A DNA stretch of 64,000 nt. Origin: Mucilaginibacter mallensis. Its GTDB lineage: Bacteria > Bacteroidota > Bacteroidia > Sphingobacteriales > Sphingobacteriaceae. Location: positions 1,612,001-1,676,000 of the forward strand of contig NZ_LT629740.1 in NCBI RefSeq assembly GCF_900105165.1. The letters are read 5' to 3'. The translations under genes were made by a program, and so were the position numbers. Every line of letters starts with the position of its first letter. Within the stretch, counting starts at the first letter, position 1. This document shows positions 1 through 9,461 of the stretch, in pieces. Below the pieces are notes generated by a model. The model ran no database searches and was not told the DNA's origin. It was given only the letters and a program-made list of their open reading frames with translations.

Positions 1-600
1 TGGGCTGCTGACCTGGTCAAAGGCGAAAACGTAGAACACCTATTTGATGAACTGGACGCCTCCATTACTATCATGCGGCCCGGTTCGTTTTACACCAATT
101 TCTACCAGTCTATCGACCTGATCAAAGGCAAAGGTTTTATCGGCAAATTCCTGACGTTACGTTATTCTGGCCTCTGGGCCTTGCTGACTGGCAAGACCGG
201 CCTGCTGATGGGGAACTATGGCGGAGATGACCGGATTGTTTTCGTATCGCCGAAAGACATCGCTGATGCGGTTGCTGAGGAACTGCTATTATTGCCCGAA
301 GGGAAAACCATCCGTTACGTAGGCAGTGAGGAAATGACCTGTAACGAAGCGGCAAAGATCATTGGCAGCGCGGTGGGCAAACCCTGGTTAAAATGGGTGC
401 TGCTCTCGGACAAGGAAATGCTGCAGGGATTGAAGATGGCCAAGCTGCCTGAAAAACTGGCGGAAACATTGGTAGAAATGCAGGCGGTGATGCACAGCGG
501 CAAAACGCTGGAGAACTTTCATAGGAGCCAACCAAAAATGGGTAAGGTTAAACTCGCTGATTTCGCAAAGGAGTTCGCAGCAGTGTGTCATCAAAAATAA
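1..600 (+). CDS. NAD(P)-binding NmrA/SDR-like oxidoreductase, C-terminal part
   Basis: The reading frame is open from base 1, so the gene starts upstream and only about 199 C-terminal residues are visible. The segment RPGSFYTNFY, then GNYGGDDRIVFVSPKDIADAV, resembles the substrate-binding half of atypical short-chain dehydrogenases of the NmrA / NAD(P)H-binding family, where a conserved Asp in the VxxxDIA segment is usual. The nucleotide-binding Rossmann motif lies outside the window. It ends 12 bases before an AraC regulator on the same strand, a common pairing in Bacteroidota. Substrate cannot be told. The family call is fairly safe, the role unknown. Confidence 0.7.
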   Translation, partial: WAADLVKGENVEHLFDELDASITIMRPGSFYTNFYQSIDLIKGKGFIGKFLTLRYSGLWALLTGKTGLLMGNYGGDDRIVFVSPKDIADAVAEELLLLPEGKTIRYVGSEEMTCNEAAKIIGSAVGKPWLKWVLLSDKEMLQGLKMAKLPEKLAETLVEMQAVMHSGKTLENFHRSQPKMGKVKLADFAKEFAAVCHQK

Positions 601-612
601 GTATCTTGTGTT

Positions 613-1536
613 ATGAATAACCACCAGCTATTCCGTTTCCATACGATCACCGAATATCACCGCGCCGCAGGCTTGCCTAAACCGGCACACCCGCTAATCA
701 GCCTGGTGCATATGGACGACCTGAACAGGCCTCTGGCAGAAAGCTCATTCAGTTTAACCTATGATTTTTATTCGATCTCACTGAAAAGGATGAAGAACGC
801 CAAATTTAAATATGGCCAGCAGGCCAGCGATTTTGATGAAGGTGTGCTTTTCTTTATGTCACCCGGCCAGGTCTTTGGTATGGACATCGACAAAGGCAGC
901 GTACTGCACCGGCCCGAAGGCTGGATCATCCTGATCCATCCGGATTTTTTGTGGAATACCTCGCTGGCCAAAACCATTAAACAATACGAGTTCTTCAGCT
1001 ACTCGGTTTACGAGGCGCTGTACCTGTCTGACAAGGAAGAAACTATGCTTACCACCCTCGCGCAAAATATCGAGCAGGAGTACCATGCCAATATCGACAG
1101 GTTTAGCCAAAGCGTGATCATTGCACAATTGGAACTCTTGCTGACCTATTCCGAAAGATTCTATCAGCGCCAGTTCATCACCCGCAAGATCGCCAGCCAT
1201 GAAATATTGATCAAACTGGAAGATATGCTCACAAATTACTTCAACAGCGGTGCTCTTGCTCAAAAAGGATTACCCAGTGTTACTTACATTGCCGAAAACT
1301 TAAATATCTCACCCGGTTACCTCAGCGGTCTGCTCAAATCTCTAACCGGACAGAATACCCAGCAGCATTTGCATAACAAACTAATCGAACTGGCTAAGGA
1401 GAAACTCTCAACCACCAATCTCTCCGTCAGCGAGATTGCCTATGAACTTGGATTTGAACATTTACAATCCTTCAGCAAGCTTTTCAAAACTAAGACCAGC
1501 ATCTCGCCAATGGAATTCAGGCATTCCTTTAATTAA
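613..1536 (+). CDS. AraC-family transcriptional regulator
   Basis: A 307-residue protein. The C-terminal third (about residues 205-305) carries a two-helix-turn-helix AraC domain: NLNISPGYLSGLLKSLTG for the first HTH and SVSEIAYELGFEHLQSFSKL for the second, followed by the usual F-K-x-x-x-x-x-S-P-M-x-F-R end. The N-terminal part is a cupin-like sensing domain without recognisable ligand. It lies 12 bases after the NAD(P)-binding oxidoreductase gene and is probably co-transcribed with it. It ends tail-to-tail with a methyltransferase gene 12 bases away, with no clear terminator between. Ligand and targets are unknown. Confidence 0.88.
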   Translation: MNNHQLFRFHTITEYHRAAGLPKPAHPLISLVHMDDLNRPLAESSFSLTYDFYSISLKRMKNAKFKYGQQASDFDEGVLFFMSPGQVFGMDIDKGSVLHRPEGWIILIHPDFLWNTSLAKTIKQYEFFSYSVYEALYLSDKEETMLTTLAQNIEQEYHANIDRFSQSVIIAQLELLLTYSERFYQRQFITRKIASHEILIKLEDMLTNYFNSGALAQKGLPSVTYIAENLNISPGYLSGLLKSLTGQNTQQHLHNKLIELAKEKLSTTNLSVSEIAYELGFEHLQSFSKLFKTKTSISPMEFRHSFN

Positions 1537-1548
1537 GCCAGGCTAAAA

Positions 1549-2052
1549 CTATTTTTCAATCAATGTGCAATACATATTCCCTGAACGATAAGTAGAGGGC
1601 CTTTCACTGATTTTAACGATCTTATGATAACCAAGCGCCCCGAATAAAGTCTGCAAATGCTTAAAAGGAATAGGAAAAGGCACCCATGGATTGGCCCTGT
1701 CGGTATCGTATTCGATCATGATAAAACGGGGAGAGCCTGTAAACATCGGTTCCAGTTTCCTGATCAAAGCCGCTTTTTCCGCCACATAATGGATCGCATT
1801 GGCCATCAAAATACCATCCAGTCCTGAAAGCTTCAAATCATCTCGCTCAAAATTCGCCCGCAGGAAATCAACATTCGGTAAATTCAACTGTTGCTTTTCT
1901 CGATCAACCGCGATAATGTGGCTTCCGACCGGCAGTAATGAATTTAACGCCTTAGTAAACGTCCCGCTGCCGCAACCCAGATCCACCCAGACCTGTGGTT
2001 CATGGCCGCTCACCGCCTTTCCGATCAATGAAATAGCATCCTCATCACTCAT
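1549..2052 (-). CDS. Class I SAM-dependent methyltransferase
   Basis: A 167-residue protein with SAM-binding motif I near residues 22-32 (VWVDLGCGSGTFTKAL), an acidic residue ending strand 2 (HIIAVDRE), and a motif resembling post-motif II (LDGILMANAIHYV). It is short for the family but has the core Rossmann fold of Methyltransf_11/25 proteins. It starts 31 bases after the stop of an upstream AraC regulator on the same strand and could be read from that promoter. No substrate can be assigned; a small-molecule target is the usual expectation for this form. Confidence 0.75.
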   Translation of the reverse strand: MSDEDAISLIGKAVSGHEPQVWVDLGCGSGTFTKALNSLLPVGSHIIAVDREKQQLNLPNVDFLRANFERDDLKLSGLDGILMANAIHYVAEKAALIRKLEPMFTGSPRFIMIEYDTDRANPWVPFPIPFKHLQTLFGALGYHKIVKISERPSTYRSGNMYCTLIEK

Positions 2053-2083
2053 GTAAACAAGTTAATAGCACCTCAAAGGTAAG

Positions 2084-2983
2084 CTAATAATTTAAGGGCT
2101 TGCTTGTAACGGGATTTACTAACTCTGATTTTTTTCGGTATTTGGACGGCGTAAAACCGGTAATCGATTTGAAAAACTTATTAAAGTTGGTAAGATTGTT
2201 ATACCCGCTTTCATAACAAACATCTGCTATAGAATATGTTTCATTTTGAATGAGCTTACATGCATGGCCTATGCGTAGCTCATTCAGAAATTGTGTGAAT
2301 GATTTCTGAACCCTGCTTTTGAAGAAACGACAAAATGCATTAGGCGTCATATTGCAGAGATCAGCAACCTCTTGCAGATTAATATCACGATAAAAATTCT
2401 GCATCAGGAATTGGTATACTTTATTGATGCGGTCTGTATCTTTTTCTTCGTATAGATTTTTAAAGGAAATACTTGCCAGGTGCCGGTATTCAGTTGAATG
2501 TGATAAGATATCTATCACCTCCAGAAAATTGATGATCTTGGTTAAGCCCTCTTCTTTTGACAAAGCGGAGAGAATCTGGGAAACCTTTTGGCTGGTAGTG
2601 CCATAAAAAACTAAACCTCTTGATGCCTTTTTTATCAGTTCCTGTATCGGACTTAAGATATTTTGTTCATCTGTAAGATTCAATGGGAAATCAGAAGGGA
2701 AATAAATTACGGTTGCTTTAACACGATGCCCTTTCTTTTTCCTGTAGAATAGTTCGTCATTTTGCCAGATATGCGGAAGCTGAGGGGCCATTAAAACAAG
2801 GTCACCACCATCAAAATTATCAATATTGTCTCCCACAATCCGTTTGCCAAAGCTTTTTTCAACCCATACCAGTTCACATAAATGATGAAAGTGGAAAGGG
2901 GAGTTCAGAAAAAACTCATCTACTTTTTTGATGTGAATGCTTTTTGAACTGGATAATCCTACATCTATTAGCTGTGCTTTCAT
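2084..2983 (-). CDS. AraC-family regulator with N-terminal cupin, divergent from sugar-acid cluster
   Basis: A 299-residue protein. The N-terminal cupin has the pattern FHFHHLCELVWV near residue 31 and GGDLVLMAPQLPHIW near residue 60, as in carbohydrate-sensing AraC proteins. The C-terminal domain has two HTH units (INLQEVADLCNMTPNAFCRF and YSIADVCYESGYNNLTNFNK), ending FTPSKYRK. It is divergent from the RraA-GH2-GH95-dehydratase-SDR operon across a 458-base AT-rich spacer, so it is the best candidate for local control of that operon (inference from position). It has the same architecture as the AraC gene at 51565-52437, including the LPHxW segment, suggesting paralogs. Confidence 0.87.
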   Translation of the reverse strand: MKAQLIDVGLSSSKSIHIKKVDEFFLNSPFHFHHLCELVWVEKSFGKRIVGDNIDNFDGGDLVLMAPQLPHIWQNDELFYRKKKGHRVKATVIYFPSDFPLNLTDEQNILSPIQELIKKASRGLVFYGTTSQKVSQILSALSKEEGLTKIINFLEVIDILSHSTEYRHLASISFKNLYEEKDTDRINKVYQFLMQNFYRDINLQEVADLCNMTPNAFCRFFKSRVQKSFTQFLNELRIGHACKLIQNETYSIADVCYESGYNNLTNFNKFFKSITGFTPSKYRKKSELVNPVTSKPLNY

Positions 2984-3441
2984 ATCTTATATCAAATGTT
3001 AAAATAGTTTAAGTTTTTTCTTCTGAAGGCTTGCCCAATACTCATTTCTCAATATGCTTTCATTCACGTAAATGGGTTAATTAGATAATACTACCTAGTG
3101 TTGGTTTTGTAATTATAATTAAATTATCATTAATATGATATATAACTTATTAAGATGGTAAAATAGTTTAATAATTGAATAATATAGTGTTAGAAATCTG
3201 ATAAACTGTCTTTTACCTTGCGATGGTTATTAAGAAAAGAAACGTATAGGTTTAGATTTCATTCTTTTGTGCAACCAGTTTAATTAATTTGCTAATAAGT
3301 TGAGGCGAGAATGGGCTGTCATGACTCCATTTATTTAATTTAATAAATTGTTAAATGTGCTTGTTTATCAGTCAATTAATTCTGAAAGCTGGGCGTTTTT
3401 TCTGTTAAAACCAGGAATAGTAAAAATAATCTTAATAATAA
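2984..3441. promoter_or_regulatory. Divergent AT-rich control region between AraC regulator and RraA operon
   Basis: This 458-base stretch holds no credible coding sequence. It is strongly AT-rich with runs such as ttaattaat and must hold the promoters for the leftward AraC gene and the rightward sugar-acid operon. No perfect Bacteroidota TAnnTTTG box was found; the sequence near 3234 (taccttgc) is a weak partial match. No long palindrome was recognised. The assignment as a control region is from position only. Confidence 0.5.
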
Positions 3442-4134
3442 ATGAGTAAAGAACTATGGGAAAACGATGATGAATTATTCAGCATCGTAAGAAGAGAACT
3501 ATATACCGCTGTGGTAGGTGATATTATGGACAAGTTGGGTTGGCTTAATCAGTTTTTGCCACCACAAATAAAATCACTTAGTCAGGATATGTTTTTGGTA
3601 GGCCGTGCGATGACAGTGCTTGAAGCAGATGTATTTGGCGATCATGCAAATCAAAACCCCATCTTAAAAAAACCATTCGGATTGATGCTGGAAGCCCTGG
3701 ATGATCTGAAAAAAAATGAAGTATATATCTGTGCCGGCGCTTCACCTACCTATGCTTTATGGGGTGAATTAATGAGTACGAGGGCTATTAAACTTGGCGC
3801 TGCAGGCGCTGTAGTTGATGGCTATTCAAGAGATACAAATGGAATATTGGCGCTGAACTTTCCAACTTTTTCTTACGGATGCTACGCACAAGACCAGGCG
3901 CCACGTGGTAAGGTGATTGATTTTCGCGTGCCTTTGGAAATAAGAGGAGTAAAAATAAACCCCGGAGATATTGTTTTGGGTGATATTGATGGCGTTTGTA
4001 TCGTACCTCAGGCAATTGAAGAACAAGTATTCAAACTTGCAATTGAAAAGGCCCGGGGCGAAAAAATGGTGCAGAAAAAAATTGAAGAAGGCATGAGCGT
4101 CAAAGAGGCATTTGAAAAATACGGAATCATGTAA
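3442..4134 (+). CDS. RraA-like / HMG-aldolase-fold protein, probable 2-oxo acid aldolase
   Basis: A 230-residue protein of the RraA/dimethylmenaquinone methyltransferase-like fold. It carries the active-site pattern of class II pyruvate aldolases in this family: an acidic residue, 20 residues, then Arg-Asp. Here it is E109 in ALWGEL and R130-D131 in VVDGYSRD. True RraA proteins act as RNase E regulators in Gammaproteobacteria; those with this motif cleave or decarboxylate 2-oxo acids such as 4-hydroxy-2-oxoglutarates or oxaloacetate. First gene of an operon with a dehydratase, SDR and two glycoside hydrolases, so an aldolase acting on a 2-keto-3-deoxy sugar acid is the most economical role (inference). 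The next gene starts 52 bases later. Confidence 0.78.
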   Translation: MSKELWENDDELFSIVRRELYTAVVGDIMDKLGWLNQFLPPQIKSLSQDMFLVGRAMTVLEADVFGDHANQNPILKKPFGLMLEALDDLKKNEVYICAGASPTYALWGELMSTRAIKLGAAGAVVDGYSRDTNGILALNFPTFSYGCYAQDQAPRGKVIDFRVPLEIRGVKINPGDIVLGDIDGVCIVPQAIEEQVFKLAIEKARGEKMVQKKIEEGMSVKEAFEKYGIM

Positions 4135-4186
4135 TCGCCGAGTCTATCAGGCAGATATACTATTTACAAACAAATCTATCAGGATA

Positions 4187-7108
4187 ATGAAGGTCAGGTC
4201 TTATTATAAATATCAATTGTTGTTACTACTTCTGTTTTATTCCATTTGCGGGGGCGGGCAAAATAGAGTAGATGGCTTTAAAGTGCCACGCGTTTCGCCG
4301 TTGCCGTTTGCAGTAAAAGGCGTACAGCAGGCACAACTATCGTTAAATGGTAAATGGGACTTTCAGGTGCTGGGCCATGCGGCCAAACACAGCATTAATG
4401 TGCCAGGTGAATGGGAAATGCAGGGCTTTACTGTAAATGAAGGAGAAACGGCGGTATACAGCTTAAAGCTTGATATCCCTGCCGATTGGAAAGGCCAGCG
4501 TATAAAAATACGTTTTGATGGTGTAAGCTCACACGCGCTGGTGAAAGTTAACAACATTAGAGTAGGGGAGCATGAGGGCAGCTTCGTGTGCTTTGAAGCT
4601 GATATTACCAATGCGCTTAAATCCAGTGATAATATATTACAGGTAGAGGTGCAGGCATTAACCATTAGCGACCATCTGGCATGTACGTCTCAATATGCCG
4701 TACATACAGTTGGTGGTTTATTGCGAAAGGTAGTTCTGTTTGCAGTGCCAGAAACAAATATCGCGTCTAATGTGGCAACAACAGTTTTTGATCCGCAATT
4801 TAAAAATGCGGACTTAAAATTACAATCGCAGCTAGCAAACGAGTCGTTATCCGAAGTACCGTCACAGCTTCAATACATTTTAACAGATGCTGCGGGAAAG
4901 GTGGTTTTTGAAAAACTGTCAGCATTGGAAAAAAATATCTCCCCCAACGGCTTACGTGATATAAATACTACAATCCGTGTAAAACAGCCGGAGCAATGGA
5001 ACCCGGAACATCCCTACTTATATCATTTAAAAAGCTCATTGCTGTTGGATGGGAAAATCGTTCAGTCGATAACACAAAATGTAGGGTTCAAACAAGTTGA
5101 AGTTAAAGATAACCAGTTGTTCGTCAATGGTAAATCAGTGAAGTTACATGGTGTAAACCGTCATTCTATTTACCCGCTTACAGGTAGAAGTGTTAGTCCC
5201 GAATTAGACCGGAAAGATGCTGAACTTTTCCGTAGTGCCAATTGTAACTATATCCGCACATCACATTACCCGCCATCAGAGGAGTTTTTAAATGCTGCTG
5301 ATGAGTTGGGCCTGTTTGTTGAAAGCGAAGCATCATTATGCTGGATAAATCATGGTGCGTCACCCATTTGGAAAAAGTGGGATTATAAGGACGAACGGTT
5401 TTTACCTTATATGGTTAATGCAGATGTAGAAAATGTATTAGTCGGACGCAATCACCCATCTGTCATCATCTGGTCGCTGGGGAATGAATCGGTATGGAGC
5501 CCATTGTGGGCAAAGGTGAACAAGGTTGTAAAACAATTAGATCCATCGCGTCCCACAACCTTTCATGATCAGTGCTGGGGTGGTTACAATAATGCGCACA
5601 GTAAGGCGGATATAGCAGTATATCACTATCCTGGTACAAACGGGCCTACAGCCTGTGATACAATGAAACGCCCTGTTCTTTTTGGTGAGTATGCACATAT
5701 TTCGTGTTATAGCAGAAGAGAATTACTAACCGATCCCGGCGTGCGCAGTAGTTATGGCAAGCCATTGGAAACGATGTATGACTCGATGTATTACCATAAA
5801 GGTTGCCTTGGGGGCGCCATATGGGCAGGTATTGATGATATCTTCCACATGCCCGACGGGCGGATTGTTGGTTATGGCCCCTGGGGTGTAATTGATGCCT
5901 GGCGCAGGCCAAAACCCGAGTATTGGGGAGTGAAAAAAGCTTATTCTCCCATTAAAATAAAAAGCATAAAATTTCCAACTGCCGGAAAACAATATGTTGA
6001 GCTTTTGGTGGAAAACAGGTATGATTTTACTCCATTAAAAGGGGCAGCTATTACTGTGGTTTTAAATGGGCAGCCTCAAACTGTAAAAGCTGATGTTTTA
6101 CCACGTAGCAGTGGGATTATAAAAATTCCGGCTACTGATTTTAAAACACTTCAGTTAACATTTAAAGACCCAAGGGGATTTATTGCTGATGAAGAAAAAT
6201 ATGAAGCAGAAGCTCATTCAACGGAGATAGCTGATCAAAATGTAGCAGTTTCATTTACAGAAAATGAGGCTGCTTATTTTGTAAAAAAAGGTAACATACA
6301 GTATAGCATAAGTAAAAATTCCGGAATTATTACCTCGGTACGAAAAGGTGATACTGAGATTTTGAGCCAGGGCCCTGTTTTTAGTATGGTACCCATGAAT
6401 GATGATGATGGCGGCAAACCAAATGTGGCTGGAGAGACGTATCAGAACAATATTTATCCGCTTAAAAATTATCCTTTGTACACCTTGTTCGCCCGTGACC
6501 TTGTTGCACAAAAGATTGATTCAGGTTTAAAATTTTCGATGAATATTGCCTACGCTGATTGTAAAGGCAAGCAGATCTATTTATTTACAAACGATGGGAA
6601 ATTGATAATTGAATATGAGGTTCAGTATTCCAATGCTGATATATCACCATATCAATATGGCCTGATGCTGCAATTACCTAAAAGTTTTGATCAGCTTAGC
6701 TGGAAGCGAAAGGGTGAGTTTACTGCTTATCCGGCAAATGATATTGCCCGCCCGGAAGGAACGGCAACGCTCAATGCAAAGCATGTACCTAGTGTGGAAG
6801 AGTGGGGCGTTGTGCCAACAGGCGACTGGAAGGACGATGCAAATGATTTAGGAAGTAATGATTTTCGAGCCACTAAGCGTTATATTCAAAATGCATCATT
6901 ACAGGATCATAATGGCGATAGTGTTACCATACTTTCAGATGCAACCCAGGCATCCCGCAGCTGGTTGCAGGATGAGCATATGAACTGGCTGATTGCTGAT
7001 TATTGCAACAATGGATCGGAGCCGTTTTATGGTTCTCCGCATTCAAACGGACGGATCAAAATAAAAGATAATACGCTAAAAGGTAAATTAGTGATAGTAG
7101 TGAAATAA
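4187..7108 (+). CDS. Glycoside hydrolase family 2, beta-galactosidase-like, secreted
   Basis: The start at 4187 gives MKVRSYYKY followed by a hydrophobic signal and SICGGG, a possible lipobox; an in-frame ATG at 4112 would add 25 residues overlapping the RraA gene without signal character. The 973-residue protein has the order sugar-binding domain, Ig-like domain, TIM barrel, then a C-terminal beta-galactosidase small-chain domain (AYFVKKGNIQYSI onward). The predicted acid/base is E434 in SLGNES and the nucleophile E501 in LFGEYAH. In the small-chain domain the usual RAPTDND segment reads VPMNDDDGG. Specificity may be a beta-galactoside or beta-glucuronide; neighbours favour galactose-type sugars. 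Confidence 0.88.
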   Translation: MKVRSYYKYQLLLLLLFYSICGGGQNRVDGFKVPRVSPLPFAVKGVQQAQLSLNGKWDFQVLGHAAKHSINVPGEWEMQGFTVNEGETAVYSLKLDIPADWKGQRIKIRFDGVSSHALVKVNNIRVGEHEGSFVCFEADITNALKSSDNILQVEVQALTISDHLACTSQYAVHTVGGLLRKVVLFAVPETNIASNVATTVFDPQFKNADLKLQSQLANESLSEVPSQLQYILTDAAGKVVFEKLSALEKNISPNGLRDINTTIRVKQPEQWNPEHPYLYHLKSSLLLDGKIVQSITQNVGFKQVEVKDNQLFVNGKSVKLHGVNRHSIYPLTGRSVSPELDRKDAELFRSANCNYIRTSHYPPSEEFLNAADELGLFVESEASLCWINHGASPIWKKWDYKDERFLPYMVNADVENVLVGRNHPSVIIWSLGNESVWSPLWAKVNKVVKQLDPSRPTTFHDQCWGGYNNAHSKADIAVYHYPGTNGPTACDTMKRPVLFGEYAHISCYSRRELLTDPGVRSSYGKPLETMYDSMYYHKGCLGGAIWAGIDDIFHMPDGRIVGYGPWGVIDAWRRPKPEYWGVKKAYSPIKIKSIKFPTAGKQYVELLVENRYDFTPLKGAAITVVLNGQPQTVKADVLPRSSGIIKIPATDFKTLQLTFKDPRGFIADEEKYEAEAHSTEIADQNVAVSFTENEAAYFVKKGNIQYSISKNSGIITSVRKGDTEILSQGPVFSMVPMNDDDGGKPNVAGETYQNNIYPLKNYPLYTLFARDLVAQKIDSGLKFSMNIAYADCKGKQIYLFTNDGKLIIEYEVQYSNADISPYQYGLMLQLPKSFDQLSWKRKGEFTAYPANDIARPEGTATLNAKHVPSVEEWGVVPTGDWKDDANDLGSNDFRATKRYIQNASLQDHNGDSVTILSDATQASRSWLQDEHMNWLIADYCNNGSEPFYGSPHSNGRIKIKDNTLKGKLVIVVK

Positions 7109-7156
7109 GATTTCATTACTATTACTAATAATCAACAATAAGATTAAACGCTTTCT

Positions 7157-9442
7157 ATGAAAAAAATAATTGCAGTTATCGTGTCTGTTTTACTATGTGG
7201 CGCCGTGTTCGGGCAGTCAGCTGAGCATGACCTGAATTTTGATGTGTTGGCAAAACAGTGGGATGAAGCTATACCATTAGGTAATGGTATGCTGGGAGCC
7301 TTGGTATGGCAAAAAAACGATCATTTACGCTTCTCTCTTGATAGGGCCGACCTTTGGGATATGCGCCCGATGAAAGGCCTACACCGTAAGGAATTCAGTT
7401 ACCAATGGGTGATGGATCAGATTAAGAAAAAGGATTATGCACCAGTACAGCAATACTTTGACGAGCCTTATGACAGTGAGCCTGCGCCCTCCAAAATTCC
7501 GGGCGGTGCATTGGAGTTCGACACAAAAAACTGGGGTAATGTACAATCAGTTCATTTGTATTTAAAAAATGCTTTATGTGAGGTGAAGTGGGCAAATGGA
7601 ACGATATTAAAAACACTTGTTCATGCCACTGCGCCGGTTGGCTGGTTTAGGTTTGAAAATATCAGGACAGACCTGATCCCGCAACTAATAGCTCCAAGAT
7701 ACCAGGGTAAAGTAAATGTATCGGGTGATCCTGTTGGCGGAGATGATTTGTCGAGACTGGGTTATTCACAGGGAATCATCAAACAGCAGGGGAATAATAT
7801 TACTTACACGCAGCAAGGGTGGGGAGGGTTTACCTATCAAATTAATGTACAATGGAAGAAAGTTGATGCAACCACTATTGAGGGTGTATGGAGTATCTCT
7901 TCGCAATACCCGGGTAAGGCGATCAATACCGGTGCATCTGTGATAGCAAAACAGGCACTGGAACGCGGCTATGCAGCTGATTATGTTTCGCACGTAGCCT
8001 GGTGGAAAAACTTCTGGAGCAAATCGGCTATTCATGTACCCGATCCATTATTGGAAAAGCAATGGTACATGGAGCAATATAAATTTGGTTCCGCATCACG
8101 GAAAGGGGCGCCACCTATCTCGCTGCAGGCTGTTTGGACAGCGGATAATGGCCGTTTACCACCATGGAAAGGAGATTATCACAATGATCTGAATACGCAA
8201 CTGAGCTACTGGCCGGCTTACACAGGCAACCACCTTGACGAAGCGATGAACTTCCTTGATTTCCAGGAAAAGAACAAAGCCAACTATGAGCGGTATACTA
8301 AATTGTATTTCGGTAAAAATGGTTTGGCCGTGCCCGGTGTAACTACATTGGATGGCACCGAAATGGGCGGCTGGATACAGTACTCACTTTCTCCCACCGT
8401 ATCATCATGGTTGGGGCAGCATTATTATTTGCAATGGAAATACAGCATGGATAAAACTTTTTTACGTGACAAGGCCTATCCATGGGTAAAAGGTGCCGCA
8501 ACATTTATTGAAAATATAACCGTTTTGGATAGCGCCGGTCACCGCAAATTACGATACAGTTCCAGCCCGGAGATCAATGACAACGATATTACCGCGTGGT
8601 TCCCGCAAAATACCAATTATGATCTGTCGTTGATGAAATTTACATTTAAGGCAGCAGCGGAGATGGCGGATGAACTGGGGCTTAAAAGTGAAGCTTTACA
8701 TTGGAGAAAAATCGCTGCGGAGTATAGCGATTTTGCATTAAGCCCTGCTAACGAGCTGATGTTTTCGCCGACGATGTCTTATAATCAGTCGCACCGCCAT
8801 TTCTCCCACATGATGAGTATTTATCCACTTGGTCTTATAAAATGGGAGGACGGGCCCAAAGCGCAGTCTATCATCAAAAACTCTATTCATTTATTGGATA
8901 GTATTGGTCCGGCGTATTGGTGTGGTTACTCCTATTCATGGCTGGCAAATATGAAGGCGAGGGCAAAAGATGGTGAGGGTGCAGCAAAAGAACTCACCAT
9001 TTTCGCAAAAGCGTTCTGCTCAATTAATAGCTTCCATTTAAACGGTGATCAAACGAAATCCGGTTACTCAAAATTTCAGTATCGCCCGTTTACGCTGGAA
9101 GGGAATTTTGCTTTCGCGGCAGGTTTGCAGGAAATGTTGTTACAAAGCTATGCAGGCTTTATAGAAATACTACCCGCTGTGCCCGCTGAATGGTCCGATA
9201 TTTCATTTGAAAATTTACGGGCACAGGGCGCTTTCCTGGTAAGTGTAAAGCAAACAGGTGGCCAGGTTAATGAAGTTAAAATTGTTTCAGAAAAAGGGGG
9301 AAATACCAAATTTAAACTGCCTTTTAAAACCTGGGTTGCAACACTTAAAAAAGACGTTAAAATAAAAGATACAGCCGATGGTTTTATCAGCTTAAGCTGT
9401 AAACCAGGGGCTATACTGATTCTAAAAAATGCGAATAAATAA
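7157..9442 (+). CDS. GH95-like glycoside hydrolase (fucosidase/galactosidase clan), divergent active site
   Basis: A 761-residue protein with signal peptide (MKKIIAVIVSVLLCGAVFGQ). The N-terminal domain begins WDEAIPLGNGMLGALVW, the GH95 signature. The helical barrel has YHNDLNTQLSYW (about 341-352), SSSPEI with E472 matching the general-acid position, and FTLEGNFAFAAGLQEMLLQS (about 645-664). In studied GH95 fucosidases the corresponding positions are N-x-N and an Asp in the DGNFG segment; here they read D344-L-N346 and E648. The fold assignment is firm but sugar specificity is open: L-fucose, L-galactose or another pyranose. It lies 48 bases after GH2 in the same operon. Confidence 0.82.
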   Translation: MKKIIAVIVSVLLCGAVFGQSAEHDLNFDVLAKQWDEAIPLGNGMLGALVWQKNDHLRFSLDRADLWDMRPMKGLHRKEFSYQWVMDQIKKKDYAPVQQYFDEPYDSEPAPSKIPGGALEFDTKNWGNVQSVHLYLKNALCEVKWANGTILKTLVHATAPVGWFRFENIRTDLIPQLIAPRYQGKVNVSGDPVGGDDLSRLGYSQGIIKQQGNNITYTQQGWGGFTYQINVQWKKVDATTIEGVWSISSQYPGKAINTGASVIAKQALERGYAADYVSHVAWWKNFWSKSAIHVPDPLLEKQWYMEQYKFGSASRKGAPPISLQAVWTADNGRLPPWKGDYHNDLNTQLSYWPAYTGNHLDEAMNFLDFQEKNKANYERYTKLYFGKNGLAVPGVTTLDGTEMGGWIQYSLSPTVSSWLGQHYYLQWKYSMDKTFLRDKAYPWVKGAATFIENITVLDSAGHRKLRYSSSPEINDNDITAWFPQNTNYDLSLMKFTFKAAAEMADELGLKSEALHWRKIAAEYSDFALSPANELMFSPTMSYNQSHRHFSHMMSIYPLGLIKWEDGPKAQSIIKNSIHLLDSIGPAYWCGYSYSWLANMKARAKDGEGAAKELTIFAKAFCSINSFHLNGDQTKSGYSKFQYRPFTLEGNFAFAAGLQEMLLQSYAGFIEILPAVPAEWSDISFENLRAQGAFLVSVKQTGGQVNEVKIVSEKGGNTKFKLPFKTWVATLKKDVKIKDTADGFISLSCKPGAILILKNANK

Positions 9443-9461
9443 ATAATTGTTAATCAGAAAT

